This document shows positions 24,991-38,726 of a stretch of DNA of 64,000 nt, one piece after another (position 1 is the stretch's first letter; every line of letters begins with the position of its first letter). Both the position numbers and the translations under genes were made by a program. The notes under the pieces are model-generated. The model searched no databases. It was not told where the DNA came from and was given only the letters and a program-made list of their open reading frames with translations. The DNA is from Amblyornis subalaris (Eukaryota; Chordata; Aves; Passeriformes; Ptilonorhynchidae), in contig JACAXG010000092.1 of the NCBI GenBank assembly GCA_018881555.1, forward strand, positions 1,124,809 through 1,188,808, given 5' to 3'.

Positions 24991-26955
24991 CACTGATTCC
25001 CACTCCCAAGAACTTGCACATTTGAAATGGTGAACAAGGCTACTTAAGCATTCAGAAGACTTTTTCTGCTAAAAGCTCTGGAAATAAAATGCTTATGGAA
25101 TGAGACAAAGACTTTAAAGAGTTTCTCAGATTCAGACAGAATTCAGAAAACTCCGGTTACTTACCTTTATCTGATTTATTTCCCCAAATATAAAACGGAG
25201 TTGTCACTACTTTCAAGCTCATGTTGTTTTTTCAAAATATACACATTAAAGCTAATGAGAGGGAGCGTGGATGCAAAGCAGTGGGATTCATGTGATTTAA
25301 CACAGTGAGGGTCTCCCATTTTCTTGCTTGCTTTCACACTTTTGGTTCCTTTCCTCACACCTTGTACCAATCATGATGATTCAATCTGTGTACACCTAAT
25401 TGATCATCCAGTTACTCAACCAGAGCAATATTTAAAATGGGTGTATTGTCAGCCTGTTTTTCCTTAGTCCTTAGTGGGGTAATAAACCCCAGCAGCAGGA
25501 GTTGCTCTTTTTTCTGTTCGCTCTTCTTTCCTGCAATACTATTTGAATACTATCTCCTTTTCCCATTCTATTATGATAATTTGTCCAATAAAATGCATTA
25601 CAACTACCCTCTCTCCTTTCTAAATTTAGGAAAAAGATCTTATCTATCAGGGGCTAAAATTATAGCAAATGTATTGTCTTTGATGTGCTACTGTACATGA
25701 GCTTATAGGGAGGAAAGGCTTAAAAGTGTGTTAAGCCTCTGAAAATCTAAGCAAAAAGCTATTCTAACTCATCACAATTTTGAGCAACCTCACCTGTGAA
25801 CTGACAATGAGTAAAACGTCAACCCACAGGGTAACTCCTTCAAAGTTATAAGCTCTTGAAACTTACAGACAATGAACACTTTTGCAACCACAGTCCTCAC
25901 GACAGAGTAAATCCACTGGCTGAATGCTATTGAATCTCACAATAAGAAATGCTGAGAGAAGCCATGGACTAGTTGCTAAATAACAAGCTGTAACACCTAA
26001 AACTGGGAGAATAGATGTAATGAAGCAGAATGAAAAAATAGTTTAAAAAAATATTAACTTGTCTGTCCCAGAGCTATCACAGCTCCCACTTAGATACCCA
26101 CATCTTAAAAATGTAACTTACACTACAAACTACTGTAAGATCTGTTTGTGGTACATTTCAGCTGTCAATTATACCTGAGCAACTGACTCTAAGACTGACT
26201 TGATGATGTGTATGTACAATATGTTCAGTAAACCAAAACATAACATATATAGGGAGGAAAAAATTTCAGAAAACATAAAGAAAATGTTATGTTAGGTAGC
26301 ACTGCTGATCTTTTCCTGTAGCAATATGTTTTAACTTACTATACTTGTAAGTTACCAGTAATGCATAAGAATGGCAGTCTAAGCAAGATAGAGCAGAGTG
26401 TTTTCATAACATTGTCAATAAGGTTTAGTGGCTTATGCCACAGCAATACCACAGAAATATTATGGTTATAAATACACATAGAAAATATGTTTTCCTTATG
26501 GGACAAGCAAAAAATTACATTTAGTACTATATTAATTTATTAACTCCTAAATTAATATATTATAAATTACAGTCATTAGGTTCTTAATTTTGGTGAATAG
26601 AGATGATCAGCTTTAAGCAGTAATTGTAAATGTGTTTGGCATGCTATTTGTAGCCACCAGTGATACAAAGCAGAAAGAGACTTTAATGACTACAATAACT
26701 TCAAAAACCCAGTCCTGAACTTTAAACTTTTTAAATGCATCGACACAGATTTGAAAACATATTTGTCTTGAAATGGATATTTACATTTTAACATGGCCTT
26801 CCTTCTCCATGCTGATGTTACAAAGATCACATTCGTAGAAAAACCACAGGATTTTGTGACAAACAATAATAAAGCAATCATATTAGAGCATGCAAGAGAG
26901 GGTATAGGGAAGGTCTTGACCACTGAGAAAAAAATCATTAATTTACATAATTTAT
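24991..26955. other. Unique AT-rich sequence
   Basis: No gene or repeat family recognised. A short direct repeat, tttat, just left of the LTR (26951-26955) matches 27986-27990 on its right and may be the LTR target duplication. Confidence 0.5.
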
Positions 26956-27985
26956 TATATGAGGTTTATGTGGCAAGGTTTTGGTAGCAGGAGGGTGGGA
27001 GGGACTGCAGGGATGGCATCCGTAAGAAGATATCAGAAGCTGTCCCCATGCTAGACACACTCATACTGGAGTTCACGCAGTTCCCCCCAAAAGAGGGACC
27101 TTTTGGCCAGTGGCCAAAGCTGAGCCATCCAGTGACAGTGGTTACACCTCAGTGACAGACAACATATTTAAGAAAGGGTAAAAAGTGCTGTGCAACAGCA
27201 GTTGTGAGAGAGGATTGAGAATATGTGAGAGAAGCAGCTCGGCAGAGCCAAGACTGTGGTTAGACCAGCTGTCCCCTTGCAGCCCACAGATGACCATGGT
27301 GGAGCAGGTATTCACTCTGCAGGCTATTGGGGACCCAGTAAAGGAGCAGGTGGATATGACCTGAGGAAAGCTGCAGCCTGTGGAGAGTCCATGCAGGAGC
27401 AGACTCCTGGCAGGACCACTGGTCCCATGGGGGACCCACGCTGGAGTAGTCTGTTCCTGAAGGACTGCCCCACATGGAAAGGACCCATGACAGAGCCGTT
27501 CTTGAAGAATTGGACCCTGTGGGAAAGATGCACATTGGAGCACTTTGCAAAGGATATTATCACAAGGGTAGGAGTCCATATTGCAGCTGGAGAACTGTGG
27601 ACAAAACAGAAGGAGCAGCAAAGACAAAGCTTTATGAACTGACCAAAAGTCCTATCACCCATGTGCCTGCACCACTCAGGAGAATAAGGCAGAAGAGCTG
27701 GAAATGGAATTGAGCCCGAGAAGAAGGGAGGGACGGGGTGAAGGTGTTTTTAATTTTGTTTTGTTTCTCACTGTCTCACTCTATTTCAATTAATTGGCAA
27801 TAAATTAAATTAATTTTCCCAAGGTGAGCCTGTTTTACCCATGATGGTAATTGGCAAATGATTTCCCTGTCCTTATCTTGACCCAAGAATTTTCATTGTA
27901 TTTTCTCCGCTGTCCTGTTGATGGAAGGGGAATAGTACAGTGGCTTGGTGGGCACTTGGCAGCCAACCAAGGTCAATCCACCACC
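26956..27985 (+). mobile_element. Solo LTR, ERVL-type, plus strand
   Basis: About 1 kb matching a common bird ERVL LTR. It opens with ggtttatgtggcaaggtttt, then a G-rich stretch, acatatttaagaaagggtaa, and degenerate repeats of 'ggacccacgctggagca' between about 27250 and 27560. It continues with a U5-like end: ggcaataaattaaattaatt with poly(A) signal, a segment like 'gagcctgttttacccatgatgg', ccttatcttgacccaagaa, and ggcagccaaccaaggtcaat. No internal retroviral region or second LTR follows, so it is a solo LTR. Termini are eroded. TG is at 26960 and CA at 27983, but the only matching flanks are tttat at 26951-26955 and 27986-27990, which would put the ends at 26956 and 27985. Overlapping open frames on both strands at 27142-27713 are chance frames in its GC-richer middle. 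Confidence 0.88.
27799..27804 (+). promoter_or_regulatory. Poly(A) signal of the ERVL-type LTR
   Basis: AATAAA in the context ggcaataaattaaatt, at the position expected near the R/U5 boundary of this LTR family. It could still terminate antisense or readthrough transcripts; activity is not known. Confidence 0.7.
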
Positions 27986-30900
27986 TTTATCTAGAACAAA
28001 ACATTTAATACATATTTTTTAAAAATGTACTAATTAATCCCTTAGATGTATGTGCATTTCTAGAGTACTTGTATTAGGTACTGTGGGGTTTTTTTGTCTG
28101 TTTAAGGGTTGGTTTATTAATTTGTTTGTTTGTTTGTGTTTTCTTCATGATTGAAAGCTTCAGCTATTAAAAATGGTCAGTTTTCCCTTTCTTTGCCAAA
28201 TTTCTGGGAAGTTTAAATAATTATCTGATCTAGGAATCATTTTTTTTTTTAAATTCAAATTGAATGCTATGCTTTATTCCTCTGTTTTAAATACCTGTTT
28301 CAACTGCCATGAAGATTCAAAGTTTCTGGTATCTAAAAAAGTCCTGTTAAGACCATGATAAATAAATTTTTTTTCAAATAATTCAGACACACCTGCAAGG
28401 GTTAAATGCACAATACTTATCAATTTGGTGATAGCTCAGTAGCCTAACAAAGGCATAAAATAAATTGTCAAATTTCTCAGAAAAAATTGTTGGTTCTATC
28501 GTTTATGACATCATTTTATTGCCAGCCACAACTTTAAAGTCTATGCTATCGGAAATCTGGAAAAGAGGCATCGGATAACATTTGCCAAAGGATATGAAGA
28601 CTGGTTTGCTTTATTAGCTTGATCAATGGATCCTCAAGCTCAGGAAGAATAAAACCTTGGTTTTCCATACTTAAATTATGATAATGCAAACATATTTTAA
28701 TGGTAAGTAGAGGCAGAGACACAATAGGATCATTACTCATCAACAGAGAAAAGATAGACAAATATAAAAATTTTCGAAACAAACATACTTTTGTGAACGT
28801 TATTTACAATACAGAAAAATTTAACAAACTTCAGAACCAAGAATGTGTGGGGAAAACAGAATCCTTTCTTCTCAGCTAGAATTACTCATAACTCATCACA
28901 TTAAATGTCACTTCTTTTGTAAAATAAAATTTTGTAAAAACTGCATTTCAGAGACCGATTTTGTCTTATTTCCATGCCAAGCAATTGCTTTCCAAGAAGA
29001 AATCTGGGGTACTTCCAAGCTTTTTCTACCCACTGCTTTTTGATGAAAATCTAGGATTTTTAGCAGTTCTTGCTCTTCACACCCTCTCCAGCCTCATTCA
29101 CAGCAAGTTTGACTCATGGAAAGTGTTTGTTTCATCAGAACCATGAACACAAAAGCGGGGAAATCATGAAAAATACAAACTAAGAAAATGTATGAAATAA
29201 AGCATTCAAATATCATGTGCAGCTGCTTTAGTCTCCATTTTAAATCCCTACAAGATTATGTCATGGAGATTGTATTTTCCAATTTGTGTGAAGGCAATGG
29301 GACTTACAGCACACAAATGCTCAGCAACAGAAAGGAGCGGTTTCTGACATGAGACTTAACTCCATGAGCCCAGCTGCCAGAAAAGAACTGGGGCACAAGA
29401 CGAACCCTGCAAGTAACTAGAAAAGTGTTTCTAATCACAATATGTATTTCTGAACTGAAACTTTTTTTTTGAGTGAAAAGCTTCCATGGATGCTGAAGAG
29501 TTATATTTTCTCAGTTTTTTCCTATTTAATGAGCCCCACTTTGTGTCCAAGAGTAAAGCTAGGTTCATCCCATTTTGCAAGGTCTGGTATACACAGGAGA
29601 TTTTTCGTGGAAATTGCCATGGAACAAAATCCTTCTAGGCACCTTGATTATATGAATGTAACAAATATGCTATTCTGTCTCAACCTGCAGTCACTGCCTC
29701 TGTGACCCTACTGGCTCTGTCAGCACTGGAGAAGAATATTGTGTTGAATTACGCCTTCTCAAACACAGTGCAATCTCTGATTTGGATGAAAATAGTCAAT
29801 TTAAGCTTCATTAGGATGTTATTAAGCTGTTTAAAAAAAAAGCAAACAATGCAAGTTTCTTAAACAGAACTCCACAGTCTCTTCTTTATATAACTAAAAC
29901 GGGTTTTTATTGTTCACAAACCTTAAAAGCAGCTTGTTATTCAAACACACACACAAAGTGAATAATCAGGTTAAGTTTTAAGTTGAGATTGCTGGTTGAG
30001 GTATACTTGGATTTTTAAGACAATTGCTGTTAAGGGAAGTAAAACCCAGTAACATCCTAAGAACAAAGACTGTTTTTACAGTGCAAAGTTTTATCTTTTG
30101 ACAAAATCTCTTTGGAGGGGTTATGATTTGTGAGGAAGAAGGCATTGTAAAAGTTTTCAGTCACAGAATTTACTAGAAAGGCATTTGATTAGTTTATCAT
30201 GTGCTTGGAATTTTTTATTTTTGAAATGCAAAGTTGTTATTCCTATACCATATATATATATTTTGCACATAACACTATTTCTAGATTTGCAAAATCAGCT
30301 AGAGACATGAAATAAAATCTGGATTTATCTTTGGCCAAAAACTTACAACACTGAGATATTTCCCACAAAATGAAGAAGATAAAATTCATAATAGCTAAGC
30401 AGTGATGGTAAAATAGGTTATTTTTATTATGAAATAATACAATGTGATACAATTTCTAATGCCACTGTGCATCACTAAGTGTTATGCTTTACTCCTGTGG
30501 AGCAAAAGTACCAATGATAAGAAACAATATATTAGAATTTCTTATTTATTAGAACATCCCAATTGAAGTACTCCATGTTTATTGTGTTGAAATGTCTCAT
30601 TGCAATTAAATGAGAAAAATATGTTGGTTAGTGAAATATTTTGTTTATTATGGCTGAGGTTTTGTTTATTTACCACAGACCTATGAAATTTTAAGCATTA
30701 AGGTATACTGAAACAGTTATGTAAAGATAATGTTATTCCTATCCAGTGTTTGGAACCATTCCTCAAAAAGTTGCTAGAACTAAGGTGAGGAACAACAGCT
30801 TTCAGCAGCAAATAGTAAGAAGTTTATTTTTCTTTTTCAGCTTAAAACAAAATCTGTGAATTGTAAATGACTCGAAGAGAACCAACCACAGCATTTGTTT

Positions 30901-33900
30901 CCCTTGTGAAAGTAATACATGCTAGTTTTCAGGTATTTGAACTATTCTTTTCTCAACTCTAACGTCAGTTTAAAACTTTAATTTATCAATCCTATTTCTT
31001 TATCTGAGTGCTGTTACATATAAGCCGTTTTAATTTTTGTCACTTAACCCATGTTAATTAAACATAAAATAATTAGACCTATTGAAGGTGAAAAGACTCG
31101 AATGAGAGCTTTTTCATAAAGAGTCGCTCTTAAACATTCTTCTAAGAATGTGAATATATTCAGAGCTGCTTTCACATTTCAAGAAAGAGCAGTGTATTAC
31201 TTTAGCCAATCACTTCTCAATTTATTTTCTGTAGATAACTGAAAAACAAGACTTGCCATGCTTGGTATGGAGCTGTGTTGCATTATGAAGTAAAAGAGGT
31301 GTTAATTGTTTCTGATTGACAGAAAAGCAAAAATTATTAGATGTGTAGCTTTAGATAGTCCCTGAAGCCCCAAAACCAAGGACAAATATTTTTCTTACAT
31401 GACTTCTTGTAGCCCTGAGAATCAGAATGTCTCATGTAGGTACCTTCACTTCCCGAACTGCAAAATGTTTGTTGGAAATAACAAATTAATTGTAGGTGTA
31501 ATTAAGAATTAGATAAATGTGGTTTTGCGAGTGCAATCATGGCAGCTGACAACACTGGTTCTCCCAAACTATCCCCACCCTGTACCCTTTCAGTCACCTC
31601 ACTTTTTCTCAGATATTGTTGTGTCTTTAGGACTTCACCTGCATGATTGAGTAATTTGGCATGAAAGCAAATTGGTAGATCAAAGCAGTACATAGTGAGG
31701 CTCCTCATACGTTAACTAAAATGAGTCTTAGAAAAAATTGGGTATAGTCCCTTGACAAAACATCCCCATTGTTCACATGTGCAATGCTGTTTAAAAACAC
31801 AAAATAGTCGTGCTGGAAGGATGTCTGTTCTTCCTCAACCGATGGTCCTATTGCTGAGAATCACACTCACCTTTCACCTCTTTTCCTGGATGAAGGTAGT
31901 AATTATTGTCCCTACCATCATCGGTCTTGTAAAAATCTTACATGCAAAATGCTTCTACTGCCATTTGTGCTATTTTCTAGGTGAAACCATGGTGACAGCT
32001 TCCCAGTCCTCATAGGGATGATATCCTCAGTTTCCAGAAAAAGATCACATTCTGCCCAAGCATTTAGATTTCACCTGGGGTTTCCATGCCTTGAGGAAAC
32101 GACAGTATCTATGTTTTCTCAGCCTCCTATAATCCCTTTTTGCACACAGAAATCTTCACAAATAAAAGATTTCAGTGTTAACCTAGTAGCTAAGTATTTC
32201 TTGTTTTCTCGAGAGCTTTGAAAACCTGCACCACATGCCTTATGCTAAAACACTTNACTTCCAGTCACACAGCCCTAATTCCATCCCCTGTGTTTATAAA
32301 TTTCTTTCCCTTCTCTCTCTGCTTTGATTGTCTCACACCTTACATCAGNTTAATGTAGCTCCTATGCTACTGATTGCTTTCTATATACCCTTCTTGTCTC
32401 CCAGACATCCGCTTTCAAGAATAGGTGGTAAGCATATGCAAACAAATCCAACTATTTAACTATTTAAACAATCCTTAACTATTTAATGATTTCTACGATT
32501 TTCTAAGTGGGCCTAATCTCTTTCTGTGTATTGCAGCATGAGGAGTCCACTAAAATTAATGGTTTGATTGAAGATTTTTTCTCCTCCTGCGAGGAATATC
32601 ATGTAGGCATTTATACTTTATAATCAGACAAGAATCGGAATACATGGAACTGAGGGAGACTTGTTAATTTCTAAATGAGATTAATAGAGTTTGGGCAGAT
32701 TGTGACAGATTGTTTGACTAGTCTGAGCTCAATTTGCCATTTATATTTTGTTAAAAAAGCAAATGAGTTAGTTTTAGAAGAGATACTGTTTTCCTGGTAA
32801 ACATCTTAATCTAGGGCAGGAAGATCCAGGGTTCAAATCCTGCAAAAGGAGGAGTGAGTGAGTCAAAGAAGGGATTGCGCAGCAGAAATAGAGAGAGTGC
32901 AGTGGNGGACAGGGAACAGGCCCAGCCAGACTTCTGAGGGAATGGATAGAAATTTTCATGTCGTCATGGAGATCAGGAGCAATTGGATGAAGTTTCTTCT
33001 AACTCACAAAAGGCAGCGAGAAACTTAACCTGGCATCAAAGATTCTTCCAATTCAATTATTTAAAATTTTCAGTATGGAACTTTCTATTTAAATATAACC
33101 TGAACTTTCAAATATAGATTATATATTAGATGCCTTCTTTTGGGAGGTAGCAATAAAGAAAAGTTCTCAACAGATTCACTACAAAGAAGGTTCTGTCATT
33201 GTAGTACTCATCAGGTATTGTGGGAAAGTGAGCACTAAACATGAAAAAAATATTTTATGTTCTATGTTATATAATTTCCAGTAGAATTTTCCACTTTAGA
33301 GATTGTCTGAAAATAGAAGATAGCCAGTTGTCAAGGGAAAATTTTGCCACTTGTGCAAGAAGAACCTTGATATCACATCTGCTCCCTTGAGCCTTTCTTT
33401 TCACTATAGGGTGTTGAAAAAGTCCTGCATTTCTTCTTTTTTAATTACTTTCTGAGCCTTGTATAGCCCCTTAACAGTTCAGGGCTGGATATGCAGAAAT
33501 ATGTAGCAGACACTCAGCAAGTTAATACCAAAAATTTGGATATATTTATGTGTAATCTATTTCCATTACACATATATGTCAGCCTTCTAACAAAGTTGAT
33601 CACAAACATTCAGTTGGGCAATTATTGTCTCAGATATCCACGTCAGAAAACAAACACAGAATTTTATACAGCAAATATTTTAAAAAAAATNTTCTAAAAG
33701 GAACTAAAGGAACTTTTTTTTTGTAATAGCACACCTCTGTCCTTATAACTGATGTGATGTCATGTCTTTCCATGGTGGAATATTTGTTCACATGCTTTAT
33801 GAAAAAGAACTTGGAAAACATCTAGGTTTGTTCTAGTTGGTGATATTCTTTTTAAAAAACCAAAAGTTTCTTTAATGCTTTTGGTACCTCACAAAAAGAG

Positions 33901-34339
33901 ACTAAGATCATGGCAGTAAAAATAACTGGAATCAAAAAGAAAAGCATTGTAAAAATGTCAAGTTTGAATGGATGCAAGGCATTTAAAGAACATTATTTCT
34001 AATATTTTCATTGTAAAGCAATAAAACATAATGTAAATATTACCAGGTCACCGATGATTACCCAATACACTTCTTGAGTCACCTTGAACTGTGAAGACTG
34101 ATCTACTCNTAAAGGTTAACTTCAATAAGCTTGGAAATTTGGCAGTGAGTAGATCCTTTAGCAGATAAAACTAAGGAAAAAGGAAATTTGTGAAAAACTG
34201 CCAACTCCTTGAAGCTACAATACTGAGAGTATAAGTATTGAAACAGAAAAATGTAGCAAGTTTAGTAGGAGATCAGCTTAGATAAACTATGAGTTCTTCA
34301 TTGGCCTCAAACAGAAGAAGGAAGTGTTTAGAAACTGAA
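27986..34339. other. Unique AT-rich sequence
   Basis: About 6.3 kb with no gene recognised. A short (TA)n lies at 30249-30261. The piece at 31010-31240 is listed separately as a candidate conserved element. A tRNA B-box-like ggttcaaatcc occurs at about 32831 without a matching stem or A box. Single N bases begin at 32255. Confidence 0.5.
31010..31240. promoter_or_regulatory. Candidate conserved noncoding element (speculative)
   Basis: Non-repetitive stretch with several homeodomain-type cores (gttaattaaac, aataattagacc), a gagtcgctctt segment and ccaatcacttctc, with no open frame. Suggested by texture only. Confidence 0.15.
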
Positions 34340-35080
34340 AATTAGGAGAGATTACTGAAGACAAAAATAAAGCCTAGGCATAGAAGAAAAAAAATTGAAA
34401 GGTCAAGACACAAATGAGATGCAATTAGCAAAAGGCATAAGAATGACAAGAAATCAGTTTCTAAGAATAAGAGGAAAACCAAAGAAGGCATTGTTCTGCA
34501 ACTAATCAAGAAGGAAAGCTATGCACAGATAACACAGAGAAGGATGAAGCTTTTAATGACTTTTTTTTTTTGCATCAATCTGCAGTAAAAATATCCATTA
34601 AGGAGAAGTGCCTAGCATAATTAATATCAGCAACAAAAGGAGGGGATCTCAACATGGAATAGGAAAGACATGAGTCNCAAGTACTTAGATAAGTTAAATC
34701 AATGTGATCTGATGAACTTCATCCTAGGATACTGGCTGATGTAATCAAAAAACTCTTAGTAGTTATCTTTGAAAACTCTGGGAAGATAGCTGTGGTACCA
34801 AATGATCTGAAGAAATAAAAAACCCTGTTCATAAAAGAGAAAATAAGAAGCTGGAGAATTATACAGCAGTAAGTCCAANGTTATTCCTCAGAATAAAACC
34901 AGATTTTTTTTAAATTAAAAAAACCCAAGCCACCAACTTCTCTTAAACCTTGTGAAGACAATAAGGAGATAAATGAGAGTCTACATGGGTTTTTCAAAAA
35001 TAAATGAAATCAAACCACTCTGTTTTCCTCTTCTGACAGGGTAACAAGGGTTTGATTAGGGAAGAATGAGGGGAGCAAGG
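34340..35080 (+). mobile_element. Ancient CR1-like LINE ORF2 remnant
   Basis: Pieces of the plus-strand translation, in shifting frames, follow the CR1 ORF2 order before and into the reverse transcriptase. A DLMNFILGYWLM-like piece appears where CR1 has its 'HPRVLKELA' block. Next is VIKKLLVVIFENSGK, then an AVVPNDLKK piece where the 'EVPDDWKKA' block is expected. A HGF-K-NQTTLFSSSDRVTR piece near 34985-35045 stands in place of the 'HGFTKGKSCLTNL' block. The match is at protein level only and very decayed, so this is an old copy. Limits are approximate; the 5' part (34340-34500) is the least certain. Confidence 0.6.
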
Positions 35081-38000
35081 ATGAAGCAGTGCTATACAAG
35101 CTGAATTTGGAACTTACTACTGCTACATTTCATATAAAAGTTTAAAAAACAGGAATTAATGTGTATTTGATTTCGTTCTTATGTGGATGAAAGCTAATTG
35201 TGAGAAGAACTCTCTTATTTATCTGGTGAAATCCTTACATCTATGTGAAGAAGTGAGTAACAAAATCAAGCAACTGAATATGGGAAAGAAACAAATTTGT
35301 GTCTTGAGGACACAAAAGCTTGTCAATATCACATAGGATAGTCAGTGGTTAAAGACCATGCTACCTGATATTAACAGCGATTGGCTTCATGCTGTTGGGT
35401 GGATATACGTTTGAGCAAACTAAGAAATTATTGTCATACATAAGTGAAGCAATTGCCAGGAGAAGAATGGGAATTTCCCTTGAAAAGGAAAATTAAATGT
35501 GGCCAGGAAAACTGTTTCCTGAAAGGAGTATATTGGGAACACATTTTAAAGCAAACAGCTGAGGCTGTCACCCTGGATGGCTGAAAATTATAAAAGCCTG
35601 TAAGTGCAGGAGTTTCCAAAGTGCCTGTGTGGCCCAGATGTCACTGGCATCAATCGGTCAGTAACATTTTGCACCCTCAAATTCAGAGAAGAATAGGCAA
35701 AAAATGACATCATAGTGGCTTTAAATACTGTTTCCTATGACACCTCCAAGAGTAAANCACAGAAAAAGGGTAAAGACTGAACTACAGGAACACACAAACC
35801 TGACCGGTTAATTTTCAAGGAGTAGAGCTGCTCTTCTTGGCGTAAAGGAACCTGTCTTGACTCTGATTCATTTCTGTGTTATCATTATTTACNTGTATTC
35901 TAGAATAAATAAAAATAGAGGAATAGGAATATACTAAAAGGTGGAATTATAAATTACTACACTGAATGGATATAACCAGATGTACTGATATACAATATAA
36001 ACCATCTAGAACTTGATAATTCTCCAAGAAAGGATCTGGAAATTTTGGCAGATGAATAGTTGCTAATGTACTGACGTTATGCTTTTACAGTGAATACAAA
36101 CATTTCACAAAACCATTATGAACAGACTTATAGTCTACTGGTCACATTATTCCTATCTGTGTAATAATTCAGATGTTTACACATTCTCCTACTTTGTGCA
36201 CATTGGTAGGGCCTCAGTTGGAACAGTGTACATAGTGTCACCTGTTGCACTTCAGGGAAGATTTACATTTATTGTTAAAATCACAGCACAGCAAAAAAGA
36301 AGATAGAAATTTAGGAAGCTCTTGAGCCAGGACCTTAAGTCAGACAGGCTTTTGTACTAAGGCTATGCCTACATTTTCTCTTTATAGTGAAATCCCCAAA
36401 GAAGAATAAATTGTTCTTAAATTCACAAAAGCCAGGGATTATTAAACTATTAACTACAATTCCTAGCTTTTAAAATACAGACAGATTGGAAATATACAGG
36501 ATTTGTANGCAGTTATGTCTCTCCCAACTCACTGCTTCTTTAGTTCCATTCTGTTTGGTGACTAAGACAGAAAATAAAGCCCAGTTCCCTGTGCTCCCTC
36601 TGCAACACCTCTGAAAATTTTCTGTCTGCTCCCTATTTCTTCTCAGCAGCTCAGGTTCTCCTCCACCTGCAGACTTCTACATAATTCAAGTGACTTCCTC
36701 ACTCTCTTCTTCTGCTTGCCACAGCGTGCAGTTTCCAGGAGCCCTGTTTTCTGCCAGATTCTATTGCTTTCTGAGAAGAAACACGTCTCTTCTCTCTGCA
36801 GAGAAGTATCTGAATTAATCCCTCTCCTGAAAGGAGGATAACATGCAATAAGAAGANGCAAAGTTACCATCTGTCCCATTCCTGTAACTTCTCATTAGAA
36901 ATAATCTGTTCTCCATTGCAGATATGGAGAAGAAAAATAATAATTTAAATTTCAACAAGAAGAATTCAGGCTAAAGACAAGACAGTGGAACAGATTACTT
37001 GGAAGACTGGAGTCTCTCTCATCATAGATACTTTAAAAAAGAGTCAGCTATTCATCTGTCAGCAGTAATACCAATATAGTTCACTCACAGAATACAAGCA
37101 AGAAGATCCCCTATAACTTTTTTTTTTCAAAATTTTTCAGATGTGTTCTGTAGACATTATCACAATGTTGATATCAGCAGGTGTTAACACTGGAGCATAA
37201 TTTTCCATATTCATGATTACTGGGGAGTGGGTGAACCTGAACCCTGGGAGTGGCGTGAAAGCTTACGAGCAGAAAGAAACTACTTGAAAAACATATATTG
37301 CTTGAGTAAGAACTACCTGAAACATAATGCTTTCAAAGAAGTTATGCTTTAAAGATTCACATCTGTTTGACTCATGCTCATAGCTATGCCTGAAATCTTT
37401 TAAAATGAATGTGATGTCGTAACAACACTGTGCGTAGGATATTAGACAACGTTTAAATTCAGTTTTGAATGGGCAGAGGAGTGATTAGTTTTCTCTTTGT
37501 CAAAGGTATTTCTCCACCCAAACTTGAAAATGTATGAACAACTCAAAGATTAGATATTAGTGTAGTGGTTCTTGAAAGAATTAAGAAAAACCTTAAATAA
37601 TGTTTTCCTATAGTTGTCCAGCTTAAATTTCATACTACAAGAAAGCAACTGACAATTCTGTTTCAGTTTTGGGTCTATTTGGTTTTTTTTTTTTTGGTTG
37701 GTGTTTTGAATGTTGTTTGTTTGTTTTAATTTATCTAGAGATACAGTCCTTGGTAGTTTTCTCGGGGGTAGGTTGTTTTTGTTCTGTTCCGTTTATTGAT
37801 TTTTTTATCATTATTATTATTCTCCACAGGCCTTTATTTTAGCTGAGGCTAGTAAAGGATGCAAGGCATTGAGCAGGTATTTCAATATTAGTTAGTTGTC
37901 AATATTTCTTCTAAATGATACTTTTAATTTGTTCCTGAATTTACATGCTCTTTATAATTTGTAACNGGTTCAGTACTTAAAAATAAAATAATGTTTTGGA

Positions 38001-38235
38001 ATCTCTATGTCAATTTTACTACAACCTTCTAGATGACACATAATCTTTATTTTATGCAAAGGGAAAAAACACAATATCATGTTCCACACAACTCACTGGA
38101 CTTTTTTTTTCACCAAAGGTATGTATGTTCAATATATGTGCAGAAAATGTTGTAAATGAGGTTTTTGTTGTGAACATCCAATTATACCCAGAGTGGCATT
38201 TGTGACACTTATTTAGGAAAGACAACCCACCCCCC
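35081..38235. other. Unique AT-rich sequence
   Basis: No gene or repeat family recognised. Contains T runs near 37120 and 37682 and several isolated N bases. Confidence 0.5.
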
Positions 38236-38305
38236 CAAAAGAAAAAAAAATGCAAACAAGCAAACAAACAAAACAAAACAAAAAAAAAAAAAAAAGAAAA
38301 AGAAC
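38236..38305. repeat. A-rich / (CAAA)n low-complexity tract
   Basis: A C run and an A run precede caaacaagcaaacaaacaaa and a roughly 15-A run. It could be the tail of a retroposed sequence, but nothing recognisable precedes it in plus orientation. Confidence 0.9.
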
Positions 38306-38726
38306 CCAAGCCAACAGATTAAAAAGTGATGGAACACTTTTACGGCATACAGCTAAAGTGATCTTATGGTCATATTTAAACCAGACTTGTATGTTGTTCA
38401 GACTTGTTGTTCAGCAAATTTGAAAGCTTAAGAATAGCTGCAGCAGCTGGATTGGTGCACACATGCATAGTAATTTAGTATGCTGTGGGCACACCTTTAT
38501 ATTCCAGCTGCAAGGAGACTCCAGTACTTTCTGCCTGTCTTGACTGAGACCTAGAGATGAATGGGATGAAATTGGATCCTATCATATTTACATCTGCTTC
38601 ATAACCTTATCCCTCAGCATCAGCAAAAAAGCCTGGAATTCTGTTTCTGGTCATGAATAGAAAGAAGCAGGTCACTTAAACCATCTCTGTGTGTTTTCCA
38701 GTCTTACTTGTTCAGAAAGAAGTTGC
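38306..38726. other. Unique sequence
   Basis: Nothing recognised before the LTR at 38727. Confidence 0.5.

Noticed and set aside
24699..25037. Minus-strand open frame with poly-phenylalanine
   Set aside because: Created by the homopurine tract.
27142..27713. Several overlapping 79-161-codon open frames on both strands
   Set aside because: All sit on the GC-richer repeat modules of the ERVL-type LTR. LTRs of this type do not encode proteins here.
32815..32850. tRNA B-box-like ggttcaaatcc, possible SINE or tRNA pseudogene
   Set aside because: The T stem does not pair beyond three bases, no A box lies at the right distance, and no SINE body or tail was recognised.
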